Assembly: GCF_013285385.1 (NCBI RefSeq)
Contig: NZ_CP054212.1
Coordinates: 1,798,001-1,862,000, forward strand
Length of the DNA: 64,000 nucleotides
Reading direction: 5' to 3'
From: Paramixta manurensis
GTDB taxonomy: Bacteria; Pseudomonadota; Gammaproteobacteria; Enterobacterales; Enterobacteriaceae
The notes beneath the pieces were generated by a model. It did not search any database, was not told the DNA's origin, and saw nothing but the letters and a program-made list of their open reading frames with translations. The position numbers and the translations under genes are program-made. Below are positions 52,889 through 61,820 of the stretch, piece by piece; the stretch's first letter is position 1; each line of letters begins with the position of its first letter.

Positions 52889-53196
52889 TCTTTGTTCTCC
52901 CTATAATAGCGGGTCAACTTGTCGTAATCAGCGTGGGTTGCGATGTGCTTCACATAGAAGCGTTTATTCACGAAATTGATACAGGCGATAACCCTCAAGT
53001 TGTTGCCCCCTACATCCAAAACCCACCACTTATTCCGGCACTTAAAATTATCCAGGCTCGGAATCAGAGTTCGCATCTCAGCTGGAGAAGAGAAGTCCGT
53101 CTCGCGCACTAAGCGGTACAACGCCCGAATGACTAACGAATCGTTGGGATATCGCTTTGCCGCTTCCTCAAAAGGCTCTTTTGAAATTACGTGCAT
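52885..53196 (-). CDS. higB: HigB-type mRNA interferase toxin
   Basis: 103-aa toxin similar to E. coli HigB: FPSLDNFK-like segment (IPSLDNFKCRNKWW), VGGNNLRVIACINF, and HIATHADYDKLTR. Cleaves mRNA on translating ribosomes. Toxin gene first, antitoxin second, as is usual for higBA. A near-perfect palindrome lies 19-35 bp upstream. Confidence 0.92.
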   Translation of the reverse strand: MHVISKEPFEEAAKRYPNDSLVIRALYRLVRETDFSSPAEMRTLIPSLDNFKCRNKWWVLDVGGNNLRVIACINFVNKRFYVKHIATHADYDKLTRYYRENKE

Positions 53197-53214
53197 CTTG
53201 CGGTCGATCCATCC

Positions 53215-53231
53215 GTTTACAATATGTGAAC
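53215..53231. promoter_or_regulatory. Candidate HigA operator upstream of higB
   Basis: Inverted repeat GTTTACA-ATA-TGTGAAC (7-3-7 with one mismatch), 19-35 bp upstream of the higB start. It probably binds the antitoxin for autorepression. Position and symmetry only. Confidence 0.6.
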
Positions 53232-53615
53232 GCTAACTTTGCATTTCACAACTCCGCCAAAATCCCTGGTTAACCTGAACAGAGTGGACCTTGAGGGCAT
53301 ATGGGCCGTTTTGATGCGAGGCTAACCGACGAGTTAAGCCAAAAGCGAGAGCAACCTGGAAGCGCCCACCGCCTCCGTGGGGGCTGATTCTGATGATAGT
53401 GGTGATCTGCTGGTGGTTATGGCGAAACAGCTGACAATGAGCCTGTTATCCCCAATCAGCCGGGTGACCGGCTGCTTTCATCACCTGATATAGTTTATCT
53501 TCTTATCTCATCGCGAATTTCCCAGATTTTCTCTGGTTACCACAGTAAAAACAGGGAAATACGGCCGCTACTTTTCACTTGCATTCGGTTTTTTCCTGCG
53601 GATAATCGCAAATCC
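53232..53615. other. Spacer between higBA and TonB receptor gene
   Basis: No intact gene. The stretch at 53270-53470 has coding-like GC content and codon-like triplets but is broken by stops in every frame; it may be decayed remains of an older insertion. A short hairpin CCCACCG/CCGTGGG-like sequence lies near 53370. Confidence 0.4.
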
Positions 53616-53634
53616 AAATAATAAGCATTCTCAC
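53616..53634 (+). promoter_or_regulatory. Fur-box-like sequence
   Basis: The complement reads GTGAGAATGCTTATTATTT, resembling Fur boxes (GATAATGATAATCATTATC-type). It is 25 bp upstream of the receptor ATG. It fits iron repression of the siderophore receptor; matches are partial. Confidence 0.6.
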
Positions 53635-53658
53635 TATTTTTATCATTGGGGAACACAA

Positions 53659-55887
53659 ATGCACAGTGCCATTCGCCCGGCGAACCGGTTTAAACCGACG
53701 CTGATCGCTCTGTTGGTTAGCGCGGCTGTTTTACCTGCTGCCGCGGCTACTAACGCCACCACCAACGCCACTACCACCAACGCTACCACTGCGCCGGGCC
53801 AACCCGCGCAGCATGAAGAGACGATGACCGTGGTTGCCACGCCGGAAAATGATTTTAAACCGGGTGGCGATCAGTTAGTCCCTGCCTATCTTGACGGGCA
53901 GGTGGCGCATGGTGGTCGCTTAGGCATGATGGGTGAGCAAAAGGCGATGGACGTGCCGTTTAACGTCATTGGCTTTACCAGCAAGCTGATTGCCGATAAG
54001 CAAGCCACCACTATCGCCGATGTGGTACGCAATGATGCCGGGATTCAGAACGTGCAAGGTTTTGGCAACTTCGCCGAAACCTACCGTATTCGTGGTTTTG
54101 AGTTGGACGGCGATGATATGACCTTTGGCGGCTTGCCAGGCGTATTGCCGCGTCAGGTGGTCGACACCAGTATGATTGAGCGTGTCGAAGTTTTTAAAGG
54201 CGCTAACGGGTTGTTTAATGGCGCCGCGACCAGCGGCGTGGGTGGGATGATTAACCTTGAGCCGAAACATGCTGATGATGTTCCGCTTACGCGCATTGGT
54301 TTGGACTACACCTCGTCTTCACAGATTGGTACCTCGCTGGATGTTGGTCGCCGTTTCGGCGATAACAACCAGTTCGGCGTGCGGGTCAATTTATTGCAAC
54401 GTGAAGGGGATACGGCGGTTCATGATGAGAAAAAACGCACCACGTTGGCCTCGATTGGCCTTGACTATCGTGGCGACCGTTTCCGCTCCTCACTTGATTT
54501 CGGCTACCAGAAAAAGACCTTCCACGACGGTTTATTAGGCGTCAATATCAGCGGGGTAGATTTTATTCCGAACGTGCCTGACAACAGCCATAACTACAGC
54601 CAAAAATGGGTGTATAGCGACATTGAAAGCCAGTTCGGCATGACGCGCGCTGAATACGATTTAACCGATAACTGGACGGCGTATGCGGCGCTGGGCGGCC
54701 AACACTCGCATGAACTGGGCGACTATGCTTCACCGACCTTGCTGGCACGTAATGGCGACGCGACCATTGGCCGCCTCGATACCAATAAATACATCGATAT
54801 ATTCAGCGGCATGGCCGGGATACGCGGTAGCTTCGATACCGGTTTTGTTTCGCATAAAGTGAATTTCGGCTACTCCGCCGAGGCGCACCGCGAAAAAACC
54901 GCGTATGCGATGGCGTTAACGCCAGAAGATACCAACATTTATCATACCCCTGACGTACCGAACCCGACTGCTGACTTCTTCGGCGGCGATATGGGGAACC
55001 CACGGCCAACCAGCCGCACCCGCGCCGAAGGGTATCTGTTAAGCGATACGCTCGGCATACTGAATGATAAGGCGTTGCTGACCTTAGGCGCTCGTCATCA
55101 AAGCGTGACGGTACGTAACTACGCGTACGGCACGGCGCAAGAGGACACCAGCGCGCGCTTCGATAAGAGCCGCTGGACGCCCACCTATGGCCTGGTTGTA
55201 AAGCCGTGGGACAACATCTCGCTGTATGCCAACCATACCGAAGCGTTACAGCCGGGCAGTTCTGCGCCGGAAGGCACCACCAACTTCGGTCAGACCACCG
55301 GGATTATCCATTCGAAGCAGAATGAGGTTGGCGTTAAGGTCGATTACCAGCGTATTGGCGGCTCGCTGGCGCTGTTTGAGATTAAGAAACCGTCGGGCGT
55401 CATTGTTGGAGATACCTATACGCTGGATGGCGAACAGCGCCATCGGGGGATTGAGCTGAACGTGTTCGGCGAACCGGTACTGGGGTTCCGTGTTAACGGC
55501 AGCGCCACTTGGCTTGATCCGACCATTACCAAATCGCAAGATGGTCAGTTTGATGGTAAAGACCCGATTGGCGTGCCGCATTACAATATGGTGCTGGGCG
55601 CGGAGTATGATATCCGGCCGGTCACGGGTCTGACGGCGACCGCCACGGTGAACCGTTCGGGTTCACAGTTTGTTGACTCCGCCAATACCAAGAAGCTGGA
55701 CAGCTACACCACCCTGGATCTGGGGATGCGTTATCGCATGAAACTCCAGCAAAACGATCTGGTATGGCGCGCCGGCGTTGAGAACGTCACCAACGAAAAA
55801 TATTGGTCAAATGTAGAGAGCTTCGGCACCTATATCTACCAGGGCGAACCGCGTACTCTCAAAGTGTCGGTAAGCTACGATTTCTAA
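53659..55887 (+). CDS. TonB-dependent siderophore receptor
   Basis: 742-aa outer-membrane receptor. Signal peptide in about 1-29, then a low-complexity Thr/Asn/Ala tract, TonB box-like ETMTVVAT near 55, plug domain from about 90 to 205 (VRNDAGIQNVQGFG, RIRGFELDG, IERVEVFKGANGLFNG), and a 22-stranded barrel ending in KVSVSYDF with the terminal Phe. Family siderophore receptors of this type take ferrichrome, catecholate or hydroxamate siderophores; the ligand is not known. GGGG site before ATG. Alone, without siderophore genes. Likely iron-repressed via the upstream Fur-like box. Confidence 0.92.
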   Translation: MHSAIRPANRFKPTLIALLVSAAVLPAAAATNATTNATTTNATTAPGQPAQHEETMTVVATPENDFKPGGDQLVPAYLDGQVAHGGRLGMMGEQKAMDVPFNVIGFTSKLIADKQATTIADVVRNDAGIQNVQGFGNFAETYRIRGFELDGDDMTFGGLPGVLPRQVVDTSMIERVEVFKGANGLFNGAATSGVGGMINLEPKHADDVPLTRIGLDYTSSSQIGTSLDVGRRFGDNNQFGVRVNLLQREGDTAVHDEKKRTTLASIGLDYRGDRFRSSLDFGYQKKTFHDGLLGVNISGVDFIPNVPDNSHNYSQKWVYSDIESQFGMTRAEYDLTDNWTAYAALGGQHSHELGDYASPTLLARNGDATIGRLDTNKYIDIFSGMAGIRGSFDTGFVSHKVNFGYSAEAHREKTAYAMALTPEDTNIYHTPDVPNPTADFFGGDMGNPRPTSRTRAEGYLLSDTLGILNDKALLTLGARHQSVTVRNYAYGTAQEDTSARFDKSRWTPTYGLVVKPWDNISLYANHTEALQPGSSAPEGTTNFGQTTGIIHSKQNEVGVKVDYQRIGGSLALFEIKKPSGVIVGDTYTLDGEQRHRGIELNVFGEPVLGFRVNGSATWLDPTITKSQDGQFDGKDPIGVPHYNMVLGAEYDIRPVTGLTATATVNRSGSQFVDSANTKKLDSYTTLDLGMRYRMKLQQNDLVWRAGVENVTNEKYWSNVESFGTYIYQGEPRTLKVSVSYDF

Positions 55888-56114
55888 CCGATACCGATGG
55901 AGCAGGGACGCTCCTCAACCCTTTCATCACCTCCCTGACGGTTTTCGACCTCTTATTACTAACACCTCTCTGTGGCCTTTTATTCGCATTCATCGCATCG
56001 GTTTTAACTATTAATGAAATTAGATGTCTCGCGCTGAAAATCACTATAAAACCTTAGCGTTCTACAAGAAATAACCGAGCAACTGACAGAACGTAAACGG
56101 AGACGGGAGTGATG

Positions 56115-56645
56115 ATGAAAAGACGCAAGGTGCTCAACAGCGCCATTTTGGCGGCCGGTTTAGCGTTGACCAGCGGGGCGTGGGCGGCAAGTGTAGTGAT
56201 GAATGAAGTGGATGCGAACGGTATTGTAAAATCGGTAGGTACGGTTACCGTTGAAACCTCACCGTATGGCGTAATATTTACCCCCAAATTAACCGGCCTA
56301 CCGCCGGGTATCCACGGTTTCCATCTGCATACCAACCCGGATTGCGGCCCTGCCCTGCAAAATGGCAAAAAGGTCGCTGGCTTGGCGGCGGGCGGGCATT
56401 TTGACCCGGCGCATACCGGTAAGCATGAAGGACCGTGGGGCAATGGGCATCTCGGCGATTTACCGGCCTTATACGTCGATGATCACGGCAACGCGACCTA
56501 TCCGGTGCTGGCGCCGCGTTTACGGATGGCGGATGTGAAAGGGCATGCGTTAATGATTCATGCCGGTGGCGATAACCACTCCGATATGCCTGAAATGTTA
56601 GGCGGCGGCGGTGCGCGTATTGTGTGTGGGGTGACGTCATGGTGA
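56115..56645 (+). CDS. sodC: Periplasmic Cu,Zn superoxide dismutase
   Basis: 176 aa with signal peptide (ends GAWA). Metal ligands and bridging His present: HGFHLHTNPDCGP, GGHFDPAHTGKHEGPWGNGHLGD (in outline), and MIHAGGDNHSD; the disulfide pair is Cys in NPDCG and RIVCG. Converts superoxide to peroxide and oxygen in the periplasm. GGGAG at 56105-56109 favours ATG at 56115. Co-transcribed with a DUF3455 gene that overlaps its stop by 7 bp. Confidence 0.95.
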   Translation: MKRRKVLNSAILAAGLALTSGAWAASVVMNEVDANGIVKSVGTVTVETSPYGVIFTPKLTGLPPGIHGFHLHTNPDCGPALQNGKKVAGLAAGGHFDPAHTGKHEGPWGNGHLGDLPALYVDDHGNATYPVLAPRLRMADVKGHALMIHAGGDNHSDMPEMLGGGGARIVCGVTSW

Positions 56646-57163
56646 GCCGTTTCGTCGCTGTTTGCGGTGGTTTAACGCTGTTACTGGCGAATGTCGCCGG
56701 TGCTGCCTTTGCCGCTGACCAATCGATTAACGTTTCCGATTCGGCGCATTTAAGCCGTGAACTGTATGCGCGTGGCGTACAAATTTATCGCTGCGCAGCG
56801 GGCGCAAACGATAACGCCGTTGGTGTATGGGTATTTCAGGCGCCCGAAGCCTCCCTGTTTAGCGACCGGGCTTTAACCACTTTGGTGGGTGAACATTTTG
56901 ACGGACCGAGTTGGCAAGGTATTGATGGTAGCGAAGTCCGCGGTCAACTGCTGGCGAGCCGTGCGGCACCACAAGCGGGCGCTATTCCGTGGTTACTGCT
57001 CAGCGGTCACCCGACACAAAACGCCGGGATGTTTAGCCAGATTGCATGGGTGCAACGTATTGATACCCGTGGCGGCGTAGTCGGGGCGGCGGTGTGCGAT
57101 AAACCCCGTTTCGGCGCCACACTAAAAGTCCCTTATACCGCGACTTACCGTTTTTATCGTTAA
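56639..57163 (+). CDS. DUF3455 protein, exported
   Basis: 174 aa with signal peptide (MVSRFVAVCGG to AAFAA). DUF3455 proteins are of unknown function and often neighbour sodC. Pattern YARGVQIYRCAAG, AIPWLLLSGHPTQNAGMFSQIAWVQRIDTRGGV in outline. Cysteines at two points suggest a disulfide. The pairing with sodC suggests a redox or metal-related role in the periplasm; not shown. Confidence 0.82.
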   Translation: MVSRFVAVCGGLTLLLANVAGAAFAADQSINVSDSAHLSRELYARGVQIYRCAAGANDNAVGVWVFQAPEASLFSDRALTTLVGEHFDGPSWQGIDGSEVRGQLLASRAAPQAGAIPWLLLSGHPTQNAGMFSQIAWVQRIDTRGGVVGAAVCDKPRFGATLKVPYTATYRFYR

Positions 57164-57206
57164 TAGCGGACGGTTAACGGGCCGCGATTGGCTGCCCGTT
57201 AAGACA

Positions 57207-59231
57207 CTAAAGCCCGCGCCGTTGCAAGATTTCATTCAATTGCTCGGGCGAACGGGCGCGCGAAAATAACCAGCCCTGAAAACGGTGGCAGCCCATATCG
57301 GATAACGCGGCAAATTGCGCGGGTTTCTCTACGCCCTCGGCGACGATATTGATATTGAGCGCCTGACACATCGCGACAATCCCGCGAATGGTTATCAAAA
57401 AATCATCATTTTCAGTCATATCAAACACAAACGAACGATCAATTTTCACTTCGTCAATCGCCAGTTTACGCAGCCCGGTTAACGACGCCATGCCAGTACC
57501 GAAATTATCCAGCGCGATATTGATTTTCATTTCTTTCAGGATATTCAGCTTGCGTTGTGCATCCGGCATATTATCGGTGAGGGCGGTTTCGAGCATTTCG
57601 AAACTCAGTTGTTGCGGATTAATGCCGCTACGCGTCAGTACCTGTTCAACGCTTTTAATAAAATCAGTACGCCTGAGTTGGCGCGGGCTGATGTTGACCG
57701 AGACGCGTAGCGCATCGAATAACGGCTGCGATTGCCAAAGTTTGAGTTGGCGGCAGGTCTGCTCCAGCACCCACTCGCTAATATTAAGGATGAGACCGGA
57801 GTTTTCCGCTACCGGAATAAAGGTCGCCGGCGCGATAATTTTGCCGTCTGGCGTACGCCAGCGTAGTAAAGCTTCCAAACTGGCAACCTCGCCGCCGCGT
57901 GAATATTGCGGCTGATACTCAAGGTAGAACTCGCCATTATCCAACGCGCGACGCAGGCCGGTCTCAATGGTGTCGCGCTGGCTCTGCTCCGCCCGCAGAC
58001 GGTCTGACCAAATCATCCATTTACGGTGATTATTTTTTGAATAATATTGCGCCATATCCGCCTTGTGCAGCATCTCTGCCACTGGCGTGGTATCGTCTTT
58101 AAACAGGTACATGCCAATACTGCTGGAAATAGATACCGTGTTACCGGCGATTTCTATTTCCCGACTGAGGCTATCCAGTAGGCGGTTTGCCAACACGATG
58201 AGTTTCCCCTTCGCCTCTTGGTGACTGTTTCCTAAACAGTTGACCAAGATTGCGAACTCATCGCCGCCGAGGCGAGCGATCGCGTCATGACCGCGAATGG
58301 TTGAACGCAGGCGTTGCGCCACCTCTTTTAACAACAAATCGCCGGCATTGTGGCCGAGCGAATCGTTCACCTCTTTAAAACGGTTTAGATCAAGATAGAG
58401 CAGGGCAAGGTAGTCATTATTGGCCATAGATTGCTGACGTGCCTGTTCGACTTTTTGATAAAAGCGTGGGCGATTTTCTAATTGTGTCAGCGGGTCGTGC
58501 CAGGCAAGATTATGCATCTCCTGTTCGCGCTCTTTCTTCTCTGTGATGTCCTGGGTTTTGCCCAGCATCTCTACCGAACGGCCTTCATCATTATGACGAA
58601 CAACCTTGCCATGGTTGATTATCCAACGCGTTTCGTCACCGCGCACGATAATGCGATATTCGCAAACATAGGTGGGGGTTTCGCCACGTAAATGGCGCGT
58701 CAATGTCTGTTTCACCCGCTCCGCATCCTCCGGATGCACCAACTCAAATACTTCACTTTCATGGTGATGAAGCTGCCGGTCGGTAAAACCAAAAATACGG
58801 CTCCAGCACTGATTATGGGAAATTAACCCGCTGGGAATATCCCAAAACCAAAATCCCTCATCGGTCAGTTCAAGCGTCTGTTCCAGCCGATGACGCATAT
58901 GCGCTTCCTGACGCTGAGCGGTCATTTCAGCGGTAATATCCGTGCCAATAAACAGATGGCCCGCAGCATGTTGCTGTATTTCGGTGGCGACGCTGTGGGT
59001 GCGAATATAGCGAGGATGCTGCCCGTCGTTAATCTCAATCACCTGCTCCTGTGAAAGCAGGGCGTTATCAAGTAATTGGGCGGCAACCAGTCGCTGAAAC
59101 AACGTTTCGCCATGTTGGTTGGCAAACGTCAGGCGATGACCGTCATCCACAAGAAAAATGGCGTTCGCGCTGTGCTCAATTATCTGTTCAAAAATCAGTA
59201 AGCTTTCTTCAGGAAGGCGGTATTGATGCAT
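57207..59231 (-). CDS. PAS-PAS-GGDEF-EAL cyclic-di-GMP protein
   Basis: 674 aa, no membrane helix. Two PAS sensor domains (about 10-115 and 125-235), GGDEF about 240-400 with intact GGDEF and I-site RGHD five residues before it, and EAL about 415-665. EAL residues are mostly intact (LEALLRW, VNISPRQL, FEMLETAL, VKIDRSF, VAEGVE), but the DDFGTG metal-binding pair reads DNFGTG. So a working cyclase is likely, and phosphodiesterase activity is uncertain. Regulated by an unknown signal, perhaps oxygen or redox. Confidence 0.92.
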   Translation of the reverse strand: MHQYRLPEESLLIFEQIIEHSANAIFLVDDGHRLTFANQHGETLFQRLVAAQLLDNALLSQEQVIEINDGQHPRYIRTHSVATEIQQHAAGHLFIGTDITAEMTAQRQEAHMRHRLEQTLELTDEGFWFWDIPSGLISHNQCWSRIFGFTDRQLHHHESEVFELVHPEDAERVKQTLTRHLRGETPTYVCEYRIIVRGDETRWIINHGKVVRHNDEGRSVEMLGKTQDITEKKEREQEMHNLAWHDPLTQLENRPRFYQKVEQARQQSMANNDYLALLYLDLNRFKEVNDSLGHNAGDLLLKEVAQRLRSTIRGHDAIARLGGDEFAILVNCLGNSHQEAKGKLIVLANRLLDSLSREIEIAGNTVSISSSIGMYLFKDDTTPVAEMLHKADMAQYYSKNNHRKWMIWSDRLRAEQSQRDTIETGLRRALDNGEFYLEYQPQYSRGGEVASLEALLRWRTPDGKIIAPATFIPVAENSGLILNISEWVLEQTCRQLKLWQSQPLFDALRVSVNISPRQLRRTDFIKSVEQVLTRSGINPQQLSFEMLETALTDNMPDAQRKLNILKEMKINIALDNFGTGMASLTGLRKLAIDEVKIDRSFVFDMTENDDFLITIRGIVAMCQALNINIVAEGVEKPAQFAALSDMGCHRFQGWLFSRARSPEQLNEILQRRGL

Positions 59232-59774
59232 GATTGACCACGTTTACCGGGGCACAGAGAGAAACGAAACCGGGCGTTTTTTTAAGCGGCAATATTATTA
59301 GCAGTTTTTCAGAGTAAGTCTATGGATATAAATAATAAAAGGGCGAGCGATGTCATATAATGGCAAACTCGTTATTTTGTCCTTTAATTCTCTCTTACCA
59401 CTACTTAATTCAAGGGAAATTTGCGCTGGCTCTAAGTGAAAATAGCGTGTGCAGCGTGAGGATCGGCCGGGGATGACATTCGCGTCAATTGGGCGGGTTT
59501 CACAGCCACGCTAAGTCACTATTTAGAGGTACATACAGTGTGCAAAAGAAATTAAAAGATTAACGCAAAAAACAATTATTTTGCGCCAGATTAATGCCAG
59601 TAAAAAGTGAAGAAGGACGATAAAGTCTGAAGGAACAGATAAAAGCGCTTGCCTTTCGTTGCACTGAATCATTACTATTTCTTATGTTTTTATGGCGACG
59701 CCGGTCTGTATATCGCCCGCGAATCGTTCCGGTAAGCGGCCACAAGGTTTTTAGGTTATTGATGTTGTGAAAAA
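59232..59774. other. AT-rich spacer before small membrane ORFs
   Basis: 540 bp with no supported gene. It must contain the promoter for the cyclic-di-GMP gene on the left and for the small ORF pair on the right. I see no clear promoter or terminator. Confidence 0.5.
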
Positions 59775-59918
59775 ATGAAAGAAACGCCTCCTGATTCAGA
59801 ACCCGATAAAGAAGAACGTGTTCCGCTTGATGATGCACAATTTGCTATTGTGGTGCTTGCAGTGACTTCTTTTACTCTTATAATCTTCGTCCTAATGATT
59901 ACCCTGTGGATGTCCTGA
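59775..59918 (+). CDS. Very small membrane protein, 47 aa
   Basis: Too short for most gene calling. ATG at 59775, a charged N terminus (KETPPDSEPDKEERVP) and one transmembrane helix near 23-45 (AIVVLAVTSFTLIIFVLMITL in outline). The ribosome site is weak. The combination of acidic head and single helix is protein-like; it precedes a second single-helix ORF 41 bp downstream. Function unknown. Confidence 0.5.
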   Translation: MKETPPDSEPDKEERVPLDDAQFAIVVLAVTSFTLIIFVLMITLWMS

Positions 59919-59958
59919 GAAACTTTCCGAGGATCGGCAGCTAACAAGGAGATAGACG

Positions 59959-60141
59959 ATGGAGAGTCGCGATGACAAACTGATAGCGCTGATTGGCTTA
60001 CTGTCTGCCTGTTTAATCAGCGTGGTTTTCCTGTTTACCATGACATGGCTGAGCGATGTGCGTCGCCCGCCAGAAACCTCCCTGGATGTACAATCCTGCT
60101 ATACGCAGAACACCAATCAATCCAGCACTCCTCGCCCCTGA
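59959..60141 (+). CDS. Small membrane protein, 60 aa
   Basis: ATG at 59959 with AAGGAG nine bases upstream. One predicted helix at about 9-31 (LIALIGLLSACLISVVFLF), short basic loop, hydrophilic tail. It lies between the 47-aa ORF and clsC, 177 bp before clsC. Could be a small partner of lipid or envelope enzymes. Function unknown. Confidence 0.65.
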   Translation: MESRDDKLIALIGLLSACLISVVFLFTMTWLSDVRRPPETSLDVQSCYTQNTNQSSTPRP

Positions 60142-60317
60142 GTCTCCTCTATTTTATCGTTGGCAACGCAACTTGTGCGACAGCGGCTAATTTAATGCGT
60201 TGTTGCATACAGACATCGCTACAGAATGTGCGGCTAAGTCTAGAATAATGATTGGTATTGATAGCATTACCTTTCCCGCCATTAGTCCACCGGGTAAAAG
60301 AGAAACAAGGAACCGAC

Positions 60318-61790
60318 ATGGTTGATGCAGTCAGCGATAAAAGCACCTCCCCGCACCAGGCAGAAAGCACCCGGCTGGCGCGTGCCATCACGCCGCGTAC
60401 CGACCGGCATCCGGATGAAAGTGGAATTCACCCGTTGGGCGATGGGCTTGACGCCTTTGCCGCGCGCTATCTTTTGCTCTCGATGGCCGAGGAGAGCATT
60501 GATGTACAGTACTATATTTGGCAAAACGATATGTCGGGTCGTTTACTGTTCAGCGCGTTGCTGGAAGCTGCGCAACGCGGCGTGCGGGTGCGTATGCTGT
60601 TGGATGATAATAACACCATGGGCCTTGACGAAACGTTATGTGAATTGAACCGTCATCCGAACATTCAAATTCGCCTGTTTAATCCTTTTTCATTTCGTTT
60701 TTTACGCGCGCTCGGCTACCTGACCGATTTCGCACGGCTGAATCGCCGGATGCATAATAAAAGCTTCACCGTTGACGGCGTGGTAACCATTGTTGGCGGG
60801 CGAAATATCGGCGATGAATATTTTGGTACCGGTGATGAGCCGCTCTTTTCCGATCTTGATGTTTTGGCGGTGGGGCCGGTGGTGAGAGAGGTTACACAGG
60901 ACTTTGAGCGTTATTGGCAAAGCCGCGCGGTTTCTCCGCTTAATGCGGTCATCGATCCTAATCCTGACGATCCGCAGGCGGCGGTGCGGTTACCGGAAGC
61001 CTGGCGTGACAGTATTCAGGTCCAGCACTATTTACAGCGGCTGAAAGCGTCGAGTTACGTGGCGCAGTTGGAAAGCGGTAAGTTAACGCTGGTTTGGGCG
61101 CAGGCGCGGTTATTGAGCGATGATCCCCGTAAAGGATTAGGTAAAGCGAAAACGTCGACGTTATTACCCCAACGACTGCTGGAAGTGATAGGGCGTCCAC
61201 AACAACAGTTTGATATTATTTCCGCGTATTTTGTGCCAACGCGGGCAGGGGTAGCGCAACTGTTGTCGTTGGTACGCAGTGGGGTGGAAATTGCCATTTT
61301 GACCAATTCGCTGGCGGCCAATGATGTTTCGGTAGTACACGCCGGTTATGCCAAATGGCGCAAAAAACTGCTGCGCCATGGCATTCGTTTGTATGAAATG
61401 AAACCGCAAAATGATAACCGTGAAGCGCCGCACGATCGCGGGCTAACCGGTAACTCAGGCTCCAGCCTTCATGCCAAGACCTTCAGCGTCGACAATCAGC
61501 AGGTGTTTATCGGATCGTTTAATTTTGATCCGCGCTCAGCAGTGCTGAATACCGAAATGGGGTTTGTCATCAAAAGTGAAACGCTGGCCACCTCGGTTCA
61601 TCAGCGGTTTGTTGAACAAATGCGTTCCCGCGCCTGGGCGCTCAGGCTAGATAAATGGGGGCGCGTGAATTGGGTGGAGTACCCAGGCGAGCCGGAAGAA
61701 ATCGTCCATAAGCATGAGCCGCGAACGCGCTTTATGCAGCGTTTGCTGGTTCGTTTGGTGTGGCGTCTGCCGGTTGAATGGTTGTTATAA
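60318..61790 (+). CDS. clsC: Cardiolipin synthase C (phospholipase D family)
   Basis: 490 aa. Two HKD motifs: HNKSFTVDG and HAKTFSVDN, with the following GGRN and GSFNFDPRS segments. ClsC joins phosphatidylethanolamine and phosphatidylglycerol to make cardiolipin. The ATG at 60318 with AAGGA upstream is preferred over a longer TTG frame. It precedes opgC as in E. coli, converging with it through a strong hairpin. Confidence 0.92.
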   Translation: MVDAVSDKSTSPHQAESTRLARAITPRTDRHPDESGIHPLGDGLDAFAARYLLLSMAEESIDVQYYIWQNDMSGRLLFSALLEAAQRGVRVRMLLDDNNTMGLDETLCELNRHPNIQIRLFNPFSFRFLRALGYLTDFARLNRRMHNKSFTVDGVVTIVGGRNIGDEYFGTGDEPLFSDLDVLAVGPVVREVTQDFERYWQSRAVSPLNAVIDPNPDDPQAAVRLPEAWRDSIQVQHYLQRLKASSYVAQLESGKLTLVWAQARLLSDDPRKGLGKAKTSTLLPQRLLEVIGRPQQQFDIISAYFVPTRAGVAQLLSLVRSGVEIAILTNSLAANDVSVVHAGYAKWRKKLLRHGIRLYEMKPQNDNREAPHDRGLTGNSGSSLHAKTFSVDNQQVFIGSFNFDPRSAVLNTEMGFVIKSETLATSVHQRFVEQMRSRAWALRLDKWGRVNWVEYPGEPEEIVHKHEPRTRFMQRLLVRLVWRLPVEWLL

Positions 61791-61792
61791 AT

Positions 61793-61813
61793 CGGGGGCG
61801 AAAGCCGCCCCCG
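61793..61813. terminator. Hairpin between clsC and opgC
   Basis: 8-bp perfect stem CGGGGGCG / CGCCCCCG with loop AAAGC, in the 30-bp gap between convergent genes. It lacks a T tract on either side, so activity in either direction is likely but not certain. Confidence 0.75.
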
Positions 61814-61820
61814 TCTGGCG

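Noticed and set aside
55803..56057. 84-codon frame after the TonB receptor
   Set aside because: Begins inside the receptor gene in another frame and has no supported start; the intergenic part is not protein-like.
59560..59838. 92-codon minus-strand frame
   Set aside because: Antisense to the 47-aa membrane ORF region, basic and low in order, no ribosome site.
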